DNA from: Halobellus clavatus
Lineage (GTDB): Archaea; Halobacteriota; Halobacteria; Halobacteriales; Haloferacaceae
NCBI RefSeq assembly: GCF_900107195.1
Contig: NZ_FNPB01000009.1
Span: 96,838-160,837 of the forward strand
Length of the DNA: 64,000 bases
Direction: 5' to 3'
In this document: positions 54,068-63,059 of the stretch, piece by piece
Numbering within the stretch: position 1 is the first letter of the stretch
Layout of the letters: every line of letters starts with the position of its first letter
The notes under the pieces: model-generated
The model's input: only the letters and a program-made list of their open reading frames with translations
Databases searched by the model: none
What the model was told of the DNA's origin: nothing
Program-made: the position numbers and the translations under genes

Positions 54068-57000
54068 GCACCGGGACCCCACCGAATGCGGTACAGCGAC
54101 GGAGCGACGCACTCGAACGAGTATCCGACGGCGTCGTGGCGTTGGACCAGGACCTCAGGTACACCTACGTCAACACGCGAGCGACGGAACTCCTCGACAC
54201 CGACGCCGACTCCCTCCTCGGGGAGCACGTCTGGGAGGCCTTTCCGAGCACTCGGGGGACGAAGGCACAGGATGCCATCGAGCGGGCGATCGAAACCGAC
54301 CAGCGGACGTCGTTCGAGCGGTACAACGATCAGTTAGCGAAGTGGTGGAAGGTCAGAGTCCACCCGGATCAGACGGGGGTGACGATCGTCTTCAGCGACA
54401 TCACAGAACAGAAAGAGCGGCTGTACGAACTGGAACGTAAAGACACCCTGTTCCAGAACGCGCAGGATGGACTGTTCGTCATCGATGTCGAAGACGGAGG
54501 AGAGACGTTCCGTGTCAACCAGGTCAACCCGGCATACGAGCACATCACCGGGATATCGGCCGAGGAACTCCAGGGGAGAACGATACGCGAGATCACCGAC
54601 GAGGAAGACAGCGCGGCCGTTCGCGAGCGGTACGCGGACTGCGTGCGCGGACGAACGCCCCGCACGTACGAGGAGCACCTCGCGGGGTTCGACAGCGGGT
54701 CGTGGTGGGAGACCAGCATCGCGCCGGTGATCGTCGATGACGAGGTGACGCAGATCGTCGGATCGACCCGGAACGTCACAGAGCAAAAAGAGCGCGAGCA
54801 GCGCCTGCAGAAGTTCGAACAGATGATCGAGCACACCGGGCACGCTGTCCTCTTCACTGGCGTGGACGGGGAGATCGAGTACGCGAATCCCGAGTTCGAG
54901 GAGCTAACCGGCTACACGGCTGCTGAGGTACGCGGGAAGACGCCCCACGTGCTGAGTTCCGGGGCACACGACGATGCGTTCTTCGCCGACCTGTGGGAGA
55001 CCGTACTCGATGGGAAGGTCTGGAGCGGCGAGATCGAGAACGAACGGAAGGACGGCACGCAGTTCGTCGCCACCCACACGATCGCGCCGGTGATGGACGA
55101 ATCGGGATCGGTGACCCACTTCGTGGCGATCTACGAGGACATCACCGATCGGAAGGAACGCGAAGAGGAACTCCGACGAAAGACGCGAGCGCTCGATACG
55201 GCGCCAATCGGCATCACGATCACGGAGCCCTCACAGGAGGATAACCCGATGACCTACGTGAACGAGAAGTTCACCGAGATCACCGGATACGAGCGCGAAG
55301 CGGCCGTCAGCCGGAACTGTCGGCTCCTGCAGGGCCCGGAGACCGATGCGGAGCAGGTCGCGAAACTTCGTGACGCGATCGACGAAGCCCGAGAGACAGA
55401 ACTCACGCTCCGGAACTATCGGGCGGACGGGACCGCATTCTGGAACCGGTTGTCGATCGCCCCGGTGCGAGCCGAAGATGGCACACTGGAGAGTTTCGTC
55501 GGATTCCAGAAGGACGTCACCGAGGAGAAAGAGCAGGCCAGACGCCTGGAAACGCACGAACTTCTCGTGCAGACGATGGACGAAGAGGCGGTGCTCGTCG
55601 ACAGCGACAAGCGGATTCGGTTCGCTAACGAGGCGGCGACCGACTTCGCCGACGTGCCGGTGCAGGCCGCCGAGGGACTCCCGGTTCGCTCCGTCGTCGA
55701 AGCAGTAGCCGCACCGGACGAGGACCCGCAGCGGTTTTTGGACGTGATCGACGCGGTGCTGTACAGCGTCGAACCCGACTCCGGTGAACGGTTGGCAGAT
55801 CCCGACGGGACGGAGACGGTGAGTCTGGAGTTCGATCTCTACATTGAATCGATCGGGAAGATACACACCGAGCAGCGGCTCGTGCCGGTGGAACTCGAGG
55901 ACGGTGAGCGTGGCGTTGCGGTGATCTCTCGGGACATCACGCAGCGACGGGAGCGAGAACAGGAGATACAGACCCATCTGGTACAGGCCCAGGAGATCGG
56001 CAATATGGGCAGTTGGGGACTCGAAATCGGCAAGAGCGAACTGCAGTGGTCCGACGAATGCTATCGGATCTTCGGGCTTGAACCCGGGACGCCGATGACC
56101 TACGAACGGTTCTTGGAACTGGTCCACCCCGAAGATCGAGCCGCGGTGGACGACGCGTGGAACGAGGCGCTCATCGACGGCAGCTACGACATCGAACATC
56201 GAATCATCGTGGACGGCGAGACACGGTGGGTGCAGGAGACCGGCGAGATCGAATTCAGCGTCGACGGAGAGCCAGAGGTCGGGATCGGCGTCGTGCGCGA
56301 CATCACGAACCGGGTTCGACAGACCCGTGAGATACGGGCGCAGAAGCGACGCTACGAATCGTTATTCAACAGCGTCAGCGGCGCCGTCGTCGTGACAGAT
56401 CCCGACGGGTGCATCACGACGTACAACCCCGGCTTCGTCGACCTCTTTGGGTACGAAAGCGAAGACATCGAAGGCTGCCATCTCAGTACGATCACCGACG
56501 AGCAGGCGGCCGTAGAGCGCTTGCTCGAAGAGACAGACGTCCCCAGCGAATCGCGTCTCGTCAACTATCGGAAGAACTCCGGGCAGGTGTTCACGGGAGA
56601 GTCACGGAGTTCGTCGCTTCGGACGCACAACGACACTATCAGTGGCTACGTCGTCCATATTGTGGACGTATCCGAAGCACAGGAGAACCGAGAGCAACTG
56701 CAAGTGCTCAGTCGGATTCTCCGTCACAACGTCAAGAACGATATGAACGTGATCCAGGGACGCGCAGAACTGATCGAAGCACGCGGATCACCCGCGGTAC
56801 GAGCCGACGTGGAGAAGATACTTGAAAAGAGTCGCAACTTCGTCGAGATGGCCGAGCACCAACACAGAATCACCGAACTACTGACTGAGACCGCTGAAAC
56901 AGTGACGGTGGACGTCGCGTCGACCACGAGACGGGTCGTCTCGGATCTGCAAACGCAGTACTCTGAGGCGGTGCTACAGACCGACCTGACCACCGAATGT

Positions 57001-57333
57001 CAGGCGAAAACCCCGAGTGAGATCGGTGAGGCGGTCCGGGAGCTGGTCCAGAACGCGATTGTCCATTCCGACCAGGAACAGCCGATCGTCGACATCCAGC
57101 TTCAGTGTACCGAGACAATGGCCGAGATCAAGATACGCGACGATGGACCGGGAATTCCCAAACAGGAATGGGATGTGCTGACGGTGGACGGAGAGATCAG
57201 TGCCCTGAACCATGGAACGGGACTCGGCCTCTGGTTCGTTAATCAGGTTGTCCGCCGTTCGAACGGAGGGCTGTCGTTCGATGAAAACGACTCGGGAGGA
57301 ACGACCGTAACGGTCCGTCTTCCAACCAGCTAA
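54064..57333 (+). CDS. Multi-PAS histidine kinase with a LOV-like domain
   Basis: A 1,089-residue, apparently soluble sensor kinase. About seven PAS domains occur before the kinase core. The fourth (about 376-500) has the LOV signature [12 protein letters not shown] with the adduct-type Cys at 419, and [18 protein letters not shown] and GFQKDVT, positions that bind flavin in LOV proteins. The sixth (from about 642) is PAS_3-like. The kinase has the haloarchaeal phospho-acceptor H888 ([14 protein letters not shown]), N-box [12 protein letters not shown]1 [11 protein letters not shown] and G2 [13 protein letters not shown]. No receiver domain is attached. It overlaps the chemoreceptor gene, so joint light, redox or metabolite sensing is plausible. 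Confidence 0.92.
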   Translation: MSTGTPPNAVQRRSDALERVSDGVVALDQDLRYTYVNTRATELLDTDADSLLGEHVWEAFPSTRGTKAQDAIERAIETDQRTSFERYNDQLAKWWKVRVHPDQTGVTIVFSDITEQKERLYELERKDTLFQNAQDGLFVIDVEDGGETFRVNQVNPAYEHITGISAEELQGRTIREITDEEDSAAVRERYADCVRGRTPRTYEEHLAGFDSGSWWETSIAPVIVDDEVTQIVGSTRNVTEQKEREQRLQKFEQMIEHTGHAVLFTGVDGEIEYANPEFEELTGYTAAEVRGKTPHVLSSGAHDDAFFADLWETVLDGKVWSGEIENERKDGTQFVATHTIAPVMDESGSVTHFVAIYEDITDRKEREEELRRKTRALDTAPIGITITEPSQEDNPMTYVNEKFTEITGYEREAAVSRNCRLLQGPETDAEQVAKLRDAIDEARETELTLRNYRADGTAFWNRLSIAPVRAEDGTLESFVGFQKDVTEEKEQARRLETHELLVQTMDEEAVLVDSDKRIRFANEAATDFADVPVQAAEGLPVRSVVEAVAAPDEDPQRFLDVIDAVLYSVEPDSGERLADPDGTETVSLEFDLYIESIGKIHTEQRLVPVELEDGERGVAVISRDITQRREREQEIQTHLVQAQEIGNMGSWGLEIGKSELQWSDECYRIFGLEPGTPMTYERFLELVHPEDRAAVDDAWNEALIDGSYDIEHRIIVDGETRWVQETGEIEFSVDGEPEVGIGVVRDITNRVRQTREIRAQKRRYESLFNSVSGAVVVTDPDGCITTYNPGFVDLFGYESEDIEGCHLSTITDEQAAVERLLEETDVPSESRLVNYRKNSGQVFTGESRSSSLRTHNDTISGYVVHIVDVSEAQENREQLQVLSRILRHNVKNDMNVIQGRAELIEARGSPAVRADVEKILEKSRNFVEMAEHQHRITELLTETAETVTVDVASTTRRVVSDLQTQYSEAVLQTDLTTECQAKTPSEIGEAVRELVQNAIVHSDQEQPIVDIQLQCTETMAEIKIRDDGPGIPKQEWDVLTVDGEISALNHGTGLGLWFVNQVVRRSNGGLSFDENDSGGTTVTVRLPTS

Positions 57334-58376
57334 GAGGCCGCGGCGATGAGCGACTGAGATCGATCACCCGAGCGCGAGACGGGTAGGCGCCCAAGCGATA
57401 AGCGTTCTCCGAGTCTCAACGGTAGCGATCGTAAGTCGAGTGACTCGGCACTAGTGGTGGTGAGTCGTTTCGCGCTACTAGGTGACGTCGCCGCTGGAAT
57501 CCTCAGCACAGGATAGTACGAGCTGTCGGTGACTCACAGGAGCAACGCTCAGAAACGTAAGAGTCGTTGGTGACTTTGCGTATCCGACTGAGCAACTCAC
57601 AGCACGTGGTTGGACCACCACCACCGGCGACTTCCAGACGAGGGATTCCCGTATTTTTTCGATCCTTGAGGACGCTGACCGCGGGACCAAGGTCGATTGA
57701 CCCGACTCAACGACAGCGAATCGGTACCCCTGTCGAGAAACGCGGAGAGGGGCGAAACCCGGGGCGAGGAGCGCTCGTTGTTCGGCGTGACGGAATTGCT
57801 ATGACGCAGTGATGATCACTAATTTATCTAATTTAGTGGTAAAATTTCTCTACAGTTAATATTATTTATCTTTTGAGTTCGGCCGATCCAGGGGATCGCG
57901 TGATGCCACAGCTTCAATATAACTGTGTTTTATCAAAAATCGCGGTATTTTAGCGAAAAGGTGCAATAATAGCAGTATAATAGTCCGGTAAATTCGGGGT
58001 CGGGTTAAGACCGGGATTGTAGTACATCCCGAACGCATTTTCCATTATCTCACTTATATATGATTATAGATGATAATTTTGGACGTCTATCGGATACGAT
58101 CGCGGTGGACGGTGTCGCTCGGGGATCGAACAATATGTATAACACTTGTACTCTTGTTATTGGAGGGCTCAGTGGGTTGCTAGCCGCGTGTCAACAGAAC
58201 GGAATGGGAGGCCGACGGGCCGACGCTGTCCCATTCGGCGACGACGAATCCGTCTCTCGACCGATAGCTGACGTCTGTAGTCGTATACAGGCGTATCGAG
58301 ACAGCAAACGGTCGAAACAAGGCCCACCGTATGATTCACGATGACAGAATAGCGTATGGCACTGTGTCGCAATGAC
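57334..58376. other. Long intergenic region, no identifiable gene
   Basis: About 1 kb. From 57334 to about 57790 composition is mixed and no frame resembles a known protein. From 57800 to 58080 it is strongly AT-rich with several TATA-like strings (for example AATATTATTTATC near 57858-57870). A 94-codon frame at 58060-58344 (MIIDDNFGRLSDTIAVDG at its start) could be a small protein, but there is no supporting homology that I recognise and codon use is poor. Possible degenerate mobile DNA or an undetected RNA. Confidence 0.35.
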
Positions 58377-59150
58377 TCACTGGATATTTGGATCGTTGAG
58401 GTTCAGTTCGACGACGTTGACCGACTGGCGAAGCAGTTCCGGCATCTCCTCTCGTAGCCTGTCGTCTTTCATCCGGTGGACAGGCCCGGCAATACTCAGC
58501 GCACCGATCGGTGTCCCGTCCTGCAGCAGGATCGGTTTGCCGACCGATCGCATCCCCTCGCGAAACTCCTCCATATCGAACGCCAGGCCCCGTTCGCGGA
58601 TCGTCTCCAACTGGTCGTAGAGTTCAGCCCGGTCGGTGATCGTATTCGAACTCTGCGCGGGGAGCCCGTGCGTGTCGATGATCGCGTCGACGTCTTCCTC
58701 GGGAAGGTGCGCCAAGATCGATTTCCCGGTCGCAGAGCAGTGAAGGTAGGTTCGTGCACCGGCTATCGCAGGGTACTCGATGTCCTGGCTGCCCTGGCCG
58801 ATGTCGAGGTAGATCCCACGTCCGTGTTCTTCGGTGAGCAGCGTGATCAACTCCCCCGACTCCGCAGCCAGTTTCTGCACCTCCGACGTGGCGAAGTTGT
58901 ACAGCGTCGACCGGTGTCGGACCCGTTCACCGAACTTGAGGAAGCGAAGTCCCAGCTGATATTGGTTTCCGTTTTGCACGACATACTCAAGCTGTTTGAG
59001 AGTTGTCAGGTGATTGTGGACGACGCTCTGTGGTCGGTCGAGATGGGCGGCGAGTTCGGTGACGCGAGCGCCGTTCAACTCGTCTAGCGCCTGGATGATG
59101 GAATTGGTCGTTTCGAGGGCGTTTACCCGGATTCCGGTGTCGTCTGTCAT
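58377..59150 (-). CDS. IclR family transcriptional regulator
   Basis: A 257-residue IclR protein. The winged HTH (about 8-70) includes VTELAAHLDRPQSVVHNHLTTL, and the effector domain (about 80-250) has LHCSATGKSILAHLP and GMRSVGKPILLQDGTPIGALSIAGP. The ATG at 59150 is preferred to an upstream codon at 59168. An inverted repeat (TATCGCA at 59159-59165 and TGCGATA at 59193-59199) surrounds its probable promoter and suggests autoregulation. It lies downstream of the sulfatase gene on the same strand and is its likely regulator. Confidence 0.91.
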   Translation of the reverse strand: MTDDTGIRVNALETTNSIIQALDELNGARVTELAAHLDRPQSVVHNHLTTLKQLEYVVQNGNQYQLGLRFLKFGERVRHRSTLYNFATSEVQKLAAESGELITLLTEEHGRGIYLDIGQGSQDIEYPAIAGARTYLHCSATGKSILAHLPEEDVDAIIDTHGLPAQSSNTITDRAELYDQLETIRERGLAFDMEEFREGMRSVGKPILLQDGTPIGALSIAGPVHRMKDDRLREEMPELLRQSVNVVELNLNDPNIQ

Positions 59151-59158
59151 CGGTACGC

Positions 59159-59199
59159 TATCGCACAACTCGGAGGGAGAAAAGTATTGTTCTGCGATA
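59159..59199. promoter_or_regulatory. Inverted repeat at the IclR promoter
   Basis: TATCGCA (59159-59165) and TGCGATA (59193-59199) are perfect 7-base inverted repeats 27 bases apart, flanking a minus-strand TATA-like AATACTTTT (about 59179-59187). The spacing suits an operator overlapping the promoter of the IclR gene that starts at 59150. Confidence 0.4.
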
Positions 59200-59238
59200 C
59201 CGAATACCAGTTCTCGACGTTCGACGTCGCGTCGAATG

Positions 59239-61170
59239 TCAGGCGACGTTGCGACGACTCGGGACAGCCCCCTCCTGCAGGACGAGTTGATCGAGAAGCT
59301 CGCGGTAGAGACGGTTCTTGAGCGATTCGGCGTCCTCGTCGTCCCAGAGGTTGTGCAGTTCCGCTGGGTCTTCGTGCAGATCGAACAGTTCGCCGTAGTC
59401 CTGCTCGGGATACACTGTGAGCTTGTACCGGTCGTTGATCAGCGTGCGCGGCCAGATGCCCAGGTAGTCTTCGTCGGTCTCGACGACGGTCGACCGGTCT
59501 CGGGGATCGGCCTCGCCCGTGAGCAGGGGGACCAGCGATTCGCCCGGCCACGTCTCTGGCCCGTTTCGATACGACGGTTCGTAGACCGCGTGGGGCGATG
59601 TGACGCCGCAGAGGTCCAGCATCGTAGGCAGCAGATCCTCGTGACTCGTCACCGTCTCGACACGCTTGCCCGCCTGGAACTCACCGGGCCAGCTCCAGAT
59701 CATCGGCACGCGAAGCAGTCCCTCGAACTGGAAGGGACCCTTCCGGATCATCCAGTGATCACCCATCATCTCGCCGTGGTCCGACAGGAAGATCACGATC
59801 GTGTCCTCTCGGAGTCCGTTCCGCTCCAGCGCGTCGACGACGCGACCGACCTCGTGGTCGAGGTAACTGACCATCCCGTAGGTGACGGCGATGATCTCTT
59901 TGATCGCCTCCGCTTGGACCTCCGGGCCCGGATCGGTGTAGAGTCCCTGTAACTGGAAGAAGTCGCCCTCGTACACGTCGCGATAGAACTCCGGGAGCGC
60001 GTCGAATTCCGCCTCACTCCGCGTGGGTAACTCGACGTCGTCGGGGTCGTACATCGAACCCCACGGCTCGGGGGCGGCATACGGGTTGTGTGGATCGGGG
60101 TAGGAACACCACAGGAAGAACGGATCGTCGTCTTCGTCCTGCTCGTTCAGGAACTCGATACTGCGGTCGCTGATCCAGTGGTTGTAGTGCGCCTCCGCCG
60201 GAAGCGACCACTCTCTGAGTACTTGGAAGGTATCCCCGCGGACGTTGTCTGGGTGGTCGAAGGAGATCCGCTCGTAGGCGTCAGGATGGTTCGTTTGCAG
60301 CCACCGCTTGTATTCGCCGTAGATCTCGTTGACGTGGCCGCCGGTGAAGTCGGTCGTCTCGAATCCGTAGAAGGGCTCGGGAAGTGCAGAGAGAAGGCCT
60401 GATTCCCACACTTCGCGAGCTTCGGGGAACTCCGCAGGGTCGAACGACAGGTCGTCGTAAGCGGTCGCGTCGACGGTTTCGAACATCTCCCCGAGGCGTG
60501 CTGTGAGTTCTTCGGCAAACGCCTCCCAGTCGGCCTCGGAGAGTTCGTCGGTCGGCCACCCGGAGACGGCCTCCGCGGCGGCCTCCTGAAAGAGCAGCGC
60601 GCCGTCGGACCACTTCGGCACGTGAATCCGTTCGAGCGTCTGCAAGAGGAGATTGTCACCGCGGTTCGAGAACCCCTCGTGGGATCCCACGGACTCCCGT
60701 CCCGCAGCGAGGTCCTCGGGGCACTCGAGGAGGTCACGGAGGACCTCGTCGAGGACCTGGCCGAGTCGCTCGCCGAACTCGGTCTCCGCGCGCTCGGAGA
60801 GTTCCGCCGCGATGTGTGAAACCTGCTGGGGGGCCGGAAGCGTGTAGAGATGAAGGTGGAGTTTTCCGGCCGCGTGCGTCCGGTAGCCCGCATCCGAGAG
60901 TTGCTGCGGAATGTTCGGGAGGCTCTCGCGAAGGTGGACGCCGTTAGATCGGACCCCGTGCCGATGCGGGTTCCGCCCGGTGAACATCGTGGCGCGGGCG
61001 GGCATACACATCGGGTTGTTCGTGTAGGTCCGGTCGAACGAGACGCCAGATTCAGCCAGCGCGTTGATGTTCGGCGTATCGACGACGTCGTTTCCGTTGC
61101 ACTCGAGGTGGTCGTATCGCAACTGATCGGCGACGAAACACACCACGTTCGGGGTGCTATTGCTAGTCAT
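59239..61170 (-). CDS. Type I sulfatase (alkaline-phosphatase superfamily)
   Basis: A 643-residue formylglycine-dependent sulfatase. The N-terminus has the metal-binding strand NVVCFVADQLRYDHLECNG, and the maturation motif C-x-P-x-R is present as PMCMPARATMFTGRNPHRHG (Cys about residue 55). VIFLSDHGEMMGDHWMIRKGPFQFEGLLRVPMI holds the later metal ligands, and AAGKLHLH is the Lys/His pocket. It is longer than many bacterial sulfatases because of an Asp/Glu-rich insertion at about 110-250. There is no signal peptide, so action is cytoplasmic. A TATA element at 61198-61206 fits the ATG at 61170. No formylglycine-generating enzyme gene is in the window. Confidence 0.9.
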   Translation of the reverse strand: MTSNSTPNVVCFVADQLRYDHLECNGNDVVDTPNINALAESGVSFDRTYTNNPMCMPARATMFTGRNPHRHGVRSNGVHLRESLPNIPQQLSDAGYRTHAAGKLHLHLYTLPAPQQVSHIAAELSERAETEFGERLGQVLDEVLRDLLECPEDLAAGRESVGSHEGFSNRGDNLLLQTLERIHVPKWSDGALLFQEAAAEAVSGWPTDELSEADWEAFAEELTARLGEMFETVDATAYDDLSFDPAEFPEAREVWESGLLSALPEPFYGFETTDFTGGHVNEIYGEYKRWLQTNHPDAYERISFDHPDNVRGDTFQVLREWSLPAEAHYNHWISDRSIEFLNEQDEDDDPFFLWCSYPDPHNPYAAPEPWGSMYDPDDVELPTRSEAEFDALPEFYRDVYEGDFFQLQGLYTDPGPEVQAEAIKEIIAVTYGMVSYLDHEVGRVVDALERNGLREDTIVIFLSDHGEMMGDHWMIRKGPFQFEGLLRVPMIWSWPGEFQAGKRVETVTSHEDLLPTMLDLCGVTSPHAVYEPSYRNGPETWPGESLVPLLTGEADPRDRSTVVETDEDYLGIWPRTLINDRYKLTVYPEQDYGELFDLHEDPAELHNLWDDEDAESLKNRLYRELLDQLVLQEGAVPSRRNVA

Positions 61171-61353
61171 ACACATCACCGACTCCCTTGGGGTGTCAAA
61201 TAAACCTTTTCCAAGGACGGGGACGCTCTCCGGCAGACCGCGGCGGGTGCAACCGACCGAGACCGGTCGTGTCCGCCGGAGAGCCTCAGGGTGAGTTCGC
61301 TCGGTGTCGGGGCGAATCCGATCCGTATCGGGTCTCGCGACTGCCCGAGTGAG

Positions 61354-62868
61354 TCACAGTTCGGGGTCGTCGAGGTTCACGTAGACGCTCTTGGTGCGCT
61401 GGTAGTGCTCTAAGGCTTCGAGGCCCAGGTCCTTCCCGAAGCCCGAGCGTTTGAAGCCGCCGTACGGGGCATCCGGCAGGATCGGTCCGTACTCGTTGAC
61501 GTACACCAGCCCGGCATCCAGATCGTCGGCGGTCTGATGGACCAGCGAGGTGCGCTCAGTCCCGATACCCGCGGCGAGTCCATACTGCGTGTCGTTCGCC
61601 AGTTCGATCGCCTCGTCGTAGTCCTCGAACGTCTGGATGGTCTGGACCGGCCCGAAGATCTCCTCGCTCCCGATCGTCATCTCGTTACTCACGCCACCGA
61701 ACACGGTTGGCTCGACGTACCAGCCGTCGGAGAGGTCCGCGTCGTCCGGTGTCCCGCCGCCGGTGAGCAGTTCGGCTTCCGCTTTCCCGGTCTCGATGTA
61801 CTCCATCACGGTCTCGAACTGACTACCGGACGTCAGCGGGCCCATCGTCGTCTCCTCGGAGAGCGGATCCCCGAGCACGTACGACTCGGCCTGCTCGACG
61901 AATCGGTCGGTGAACTCCTCGGCCACCGACTCGTGGACGATGGCCCGCGAGAAGGCGTCGCAGATCTCCCCGGTACTGTAGAAGATACCGTCTGCGACGG
62001 CCTCAACGACTTTGTCGAGATCGGCATCGGGGAAGACGACGAACGGGGACTTGCCGCCGAGTTCGAGCGTCACCGGCGCGACTCGGTCGGCCGCCGCGCG
62101 CATCACGCCGCTGCCGACGTTCGTACTCCCGGTGAACGAGACCTTCCGGACGTCGTCGTGTTCGGCGATCGCCTGCCCGACTTCGCTGCCCGAACCCGGG
62201 ACGACGTTGAGCACGCCGTCGGGGAAGATTCCCGCCGAGAGCTGCGCCGCCCGGATCGTCGAGAGCGGGGTGTCGTTCGCGGGCTTGAGGACGCACGCGT
62301 TCCCGGCAGCCAGCGCGGGGCCGAGTTTCCACGCGGCCGCCCACAGCGGGTAGTTCCAGGGCACGATCTGTCCGACGACGCCGTAGGGTTCCTGCGTCGT
62401 GTAGAGGTGGAGGTCCTCGCCGCCGGGGATCTCACTACCGCGTTGCGCCCGGCAGGCAGAGGCATAAAACTCCAGCGTGTCGATCGCACCCTCGACCTCG
62501 CCCCGGGCCTGTGAGATCGGCTTCCCGCAATCCAGACACTCGAGCAGCGTGAGTTCCTCGGTGTGGTCGTCTAAGACCTCGGCCCACTCGAACAGCCGGG
62601 CCGACCGCTCGCGCACGGTCATCGACTCCCACTCCCGATCGAACGCGGTCCACGCGGCGTCGACTGCGGTATCGACGCCAGCCGAGTCACTGAGAGGGAT
62701 GTCGACGATGGGGCGTCCGATTACGGGGTCCTCGACGCTCCGCTCTGCCCCCGCTGTGTGTCGCTCACCGTCGATCCACGCACCGAACGCGATGTCGCTC
62801 GTTGCCTCGTCGTGTTTCGCGCGGTGTCTCTCGATGAGGGTACCATCGTCTGTGTGGGCATCGCTCAT
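61354..62868 (-). CDS. NAD(P)-dependent aldehyde dehydrogenase, betaine-aldehyde-like
   Basis: A 504-residue ALDH. QIVPWNYPLWAAAWKLGPALAAG (about 160), Glu in LELGGKSPFVVF (about 264) and Cys in GEICDAFSRAIVH (about 298; GQxC is the common form) mark the active site. FGPVQTIQTFEDYDEAI and YGGFKRSGFGKDLG follow. The wording resembles betaine-aldehyde dehydrogenases. The ATG at 62868 has TTTTATAC at about 62891-62899, so it is leaderless; longer upstream reading has no protein character. It lies between the sulfatase and a divergent alcohol dehydrogenase. Confidence 0.9.
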   Translation of the reverse strand: MSDAHTDDGTLIERHRAKHDEATSDIAFGAWIDGERHTAGAERSVEDPVIGRPIVDIPLSDSAGVDTAVDAAWTAFDREWESMTVRERSARLFEWAEVLDDHTEELTLLECLDCGKPISQARGEVEGAIDTLEFYASACRAQRGSEIPGGEDLHLYTTQEPYGVVGQIVPWNYPLWAAAWKLGPALAAGNACVLKPANDTPLSTIRAAQLSAGIFPDGVLNVVPGSGSEVGQAIAEHDDVRKVSFTGSTNVGSGVMRAAADRVAPVTLELGGKSPFVVFPDADLDKVVEAVADGIFYSTGEICDAFSRAIVHESVAEEFTDRFVEQAESYVLGDPLSEETTMGPLTSGSQFETVMEYIETGKAEAELLTGGGTPDDADLSDGWYVEPTVFGGVSNEMTIGSEEIFGPVQTIQTFEDYDEAIELANDTQYGLAAGIGTERTSLVHQTADDLDAGLVYVNEYGPILPDAPYGGFKRSGFGKDLGLEALEHYQRTKSVYVNLDDPEL

Positions 62869-63059
62869 AGTCGCATTCCTGAATCTGCGTATAAAAAACT
62901 TCGCCCGAGAGCGACCACCGGCCGGTAACGAAGCAGTAATATTTTCTTCTACATTCTCATTTTTACAATGACTTCCAGAAGTGGCGGACGGATGCCCCAG
63001 TATAGCCACGACTACCCACTGTGTCGGACGACGAACGGCGATGAACGGAGCGCGATACG

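Noticed and set aside
58060..58344. Small protein of 94 residues
   Set aside because: No recognisable domain and weak codon bias; mentioned only as a possibility in the intergenic entry.
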